Assembly (NCBI GenBank): GCA_009760855.2
Contig: WPIO01000054.1
Span: 2,302,001-2,366,000 of the forward strand
Reading direction: 5' to 3'
DNA from: Cristatella mucedo
Taxonomy: Eukaryota > Bryozoa > Phylactolaemata > Cristatellidae
Length of the DNA: 64,000 bases
Below are positions 62,787 through 64,000 of the stretch, piece after piece (within the stretch, counting starts at the first letter, position 1; each line of letters opens with the position of its first letter). Both the position numbers and the translations under genes were made by a program. The notes beneath the pieces are model-generated. The model was given only the letters and a program-made list of their open reading frames with translations, did no database searches and was not told where the DNA came from.

Positions 62787-64000
62787 ACGGCCGCGAAAAG
62801 CGAAAAGCCCAGCGTACACCGAGCTCCGCTGAGAACGCTGGCTATAGGGCAGATACTCGACTCGCTGCATGCAGCGAAGTGGTGCTCTGAGATGTGGCTG
62901 CGCTACTGCGGCTGCTGCTGGTCGCGAGAGAGGCAGATCGATTGACGTCGATCGTCCCACCCCCAACCCGGGGCTGACGACGTCATCGAGCGAGCGCCAT
63001 CTTGCGGAGTCGCTTGGGGAGCTTTCGGGGAGAGGAATGACTCCTGCTGCCTTCGCTTCCTTCGTGATGCGCGTGCGCAAGCTTGTGTGCGGCAGCAGCC
63101 TTTTCAGATCCGAGATGCGAGGCAACGCAGCCAAGCAGCTGCAACAAATGCAACCTGAATGTGCTGGTGTCCATATACCTTGTATTGGCACACAAATAAT
63201 AGGAGGCAGCTACGAGATGACTCGTTGAATGCAATCTCATCCGTTCGTCTCGCAGATTCTAGGTGAAACGTGTGCGTTTACGCCAGTCAGTGCCCAGAGA
63301 GCAGTTGCTGAGCAACGGCCCTGAACGTGTCTCCTGACACTCAAGCAGCAGCAATTGCTGCAGTGTTTGAATGCGGAAGCCCGTTCATCGTGGCAGCAGC
63401 GGTCGAGGAGGCTTAGTCACTGCCTCAATAGATATATGGACGTTTGTCAATCGGCTTGCCCGGCGTTCTGCAAAGACTCTTCGAGCCAGGGGTCTGATGG
63501 GTGGCGGCCATCGTATGCTGCCCCGGGAAGCTGCTGCGAGGCAACTGTTACCCCATCGGCTACGATCGGCGTGCTCAGCCAAGGTCATGGTTCCGTCCGC
63601 CTACTTCAATGTCATGTGTTCGGTCCTCCTACTCCTTCAAGGTCATGGCTCGGTCATCCTACTCCTTCAAGGTTAGCATATCTTGAAGTGTTCAATTAGA
63701 GTGCAATGCTCGTAGCCAGCAATTGTCTCGTTCATTCAGCACCGCAGCCTTGCAGCCTTTCATGGTGGCTTCTGCTTCAAAGCGAGGCGCAGTCTGCGTG
63801 TTCTGCCAGTTTTCCGTTCGGTCGCTGTCGAAGGAGCGCCAGCTCGACGATGAGGACGACGCCATTCTCGACGAAAGAGTCGCTTCCGCTCCAGCTGCAG
63901 CTGCTGCTTCGTGCGGAAATGCGAGCGGCTCCTCCACAGCGGCTTCTCCTTCTACGATCGTGCGACTCGTCGCGCATCGTTGTGTGTGGGCACCTGCCTC
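62787..64000. other. CpG-rich block at window end
   Basis: GC/CpG-rich. CATCTTGCGG at 62998-63007 resembles an inverted YY1/initiator site in a CpG-rich setting, as at gene starts. Overlapping frames on both strands (up to about 185 codons) have no recognisable domain. A 'ctactccttcaaggtcatgg' direct repeat lies at 63629 and 63657. Confidence 0.35.

Overview
The window is animal nuclear DNA, probably from an invertebrate. The evidence is three class A (rhodopsin-like) seven-transmembrane receptor genes, L2/CR1-type LINEs, tRNA-derived SINEs with Pol III A and B boxes, a decayed hAT transposase, many microsatellites, and long gene-poor spacers that alternate between AT-rich and CpG-rich blocks. 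No bacterial operon, phage or CRISPR structure is present. The species cannot be named from the sequence alone; an invertebrate with heavily expanded repeats fits best.

Genes: the only convincing intact protein genes are three paralogous receptors, at 6949-8133 (-), 20447-21649 (-) and 48714-49841 (+). Each is a single uninterrupted coding exon. In each one a pyrimidine-rich 3' splice-acceptor-like sequence ends 13-21 bases before the ATG, suggesting an inherited 5'UTR intron. All three share non-canonical core residues: His for Asn1.50, Gly for Asp2.50, no Trp6.48, and TFxVY for NPxxY. The Arg3.50 motif and the extracellular disulfide cysteines are kept.

Mobile DNA fills most of the rest. 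LINE-A (L2-like) ends in a GCGCC...GGCGC stem-loop and an (ATT)n tail; its longest copy is 30335-32960 (-). LINE-B (CR1/L2-like) ends in (ATTAC)n; its best copy, at about 39994-40798, is flanked by an 11-12 bp target-site duplication. SINE-A is tRNA-headed and carries the same 3' tail as LINE-A, so LINE-A probably mobilises it. SINE-B is a second tRNA-headed family with a different tail. A degenerate hAT transposase on the minus strand (15845-18018) has been split by an inserted LINE-A fragment. Three further dispersed repeat families (R1, R2, R3) appear twice each.

Region by region: 0-6 kb holds repeats, a 22-bp repeat array with four CRE-like cores, and a CpG-rich block. 6.9-8.2 kb is receptor 1. 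9-15 kb holds minisatellites, a SINE/LINE chimera, two back-to-back near-perfect palindromes (13657-13794) and LINE-A. 15.8-18 kb is the hAT relic. 20.4-22 kb is receptor 2 with a 24-bp minisatellite just upstream. 22-34 kb is mainly LINE-A debris and AT tracts. 34-48 kb holds SINE and LINE insertions and CpG-rich spacers. 48.7-50.3 kb is receptor 3. 50-57.5 kb is repeats. 57.6-59.9 kb is an apparently unclassified degenerate satellite with a period of about 150-185 bp, rich in ATTGC. 60-64 kb holds inverted LINE endonuclease fragments, a SINE and CpG-rich DNA.

The most interesting items are the receptor family with replaced class A core residues, the LINE-A/SINE-A tail sharing, the twin palindromes, the ATTGC satellite and the nested hAT relic.
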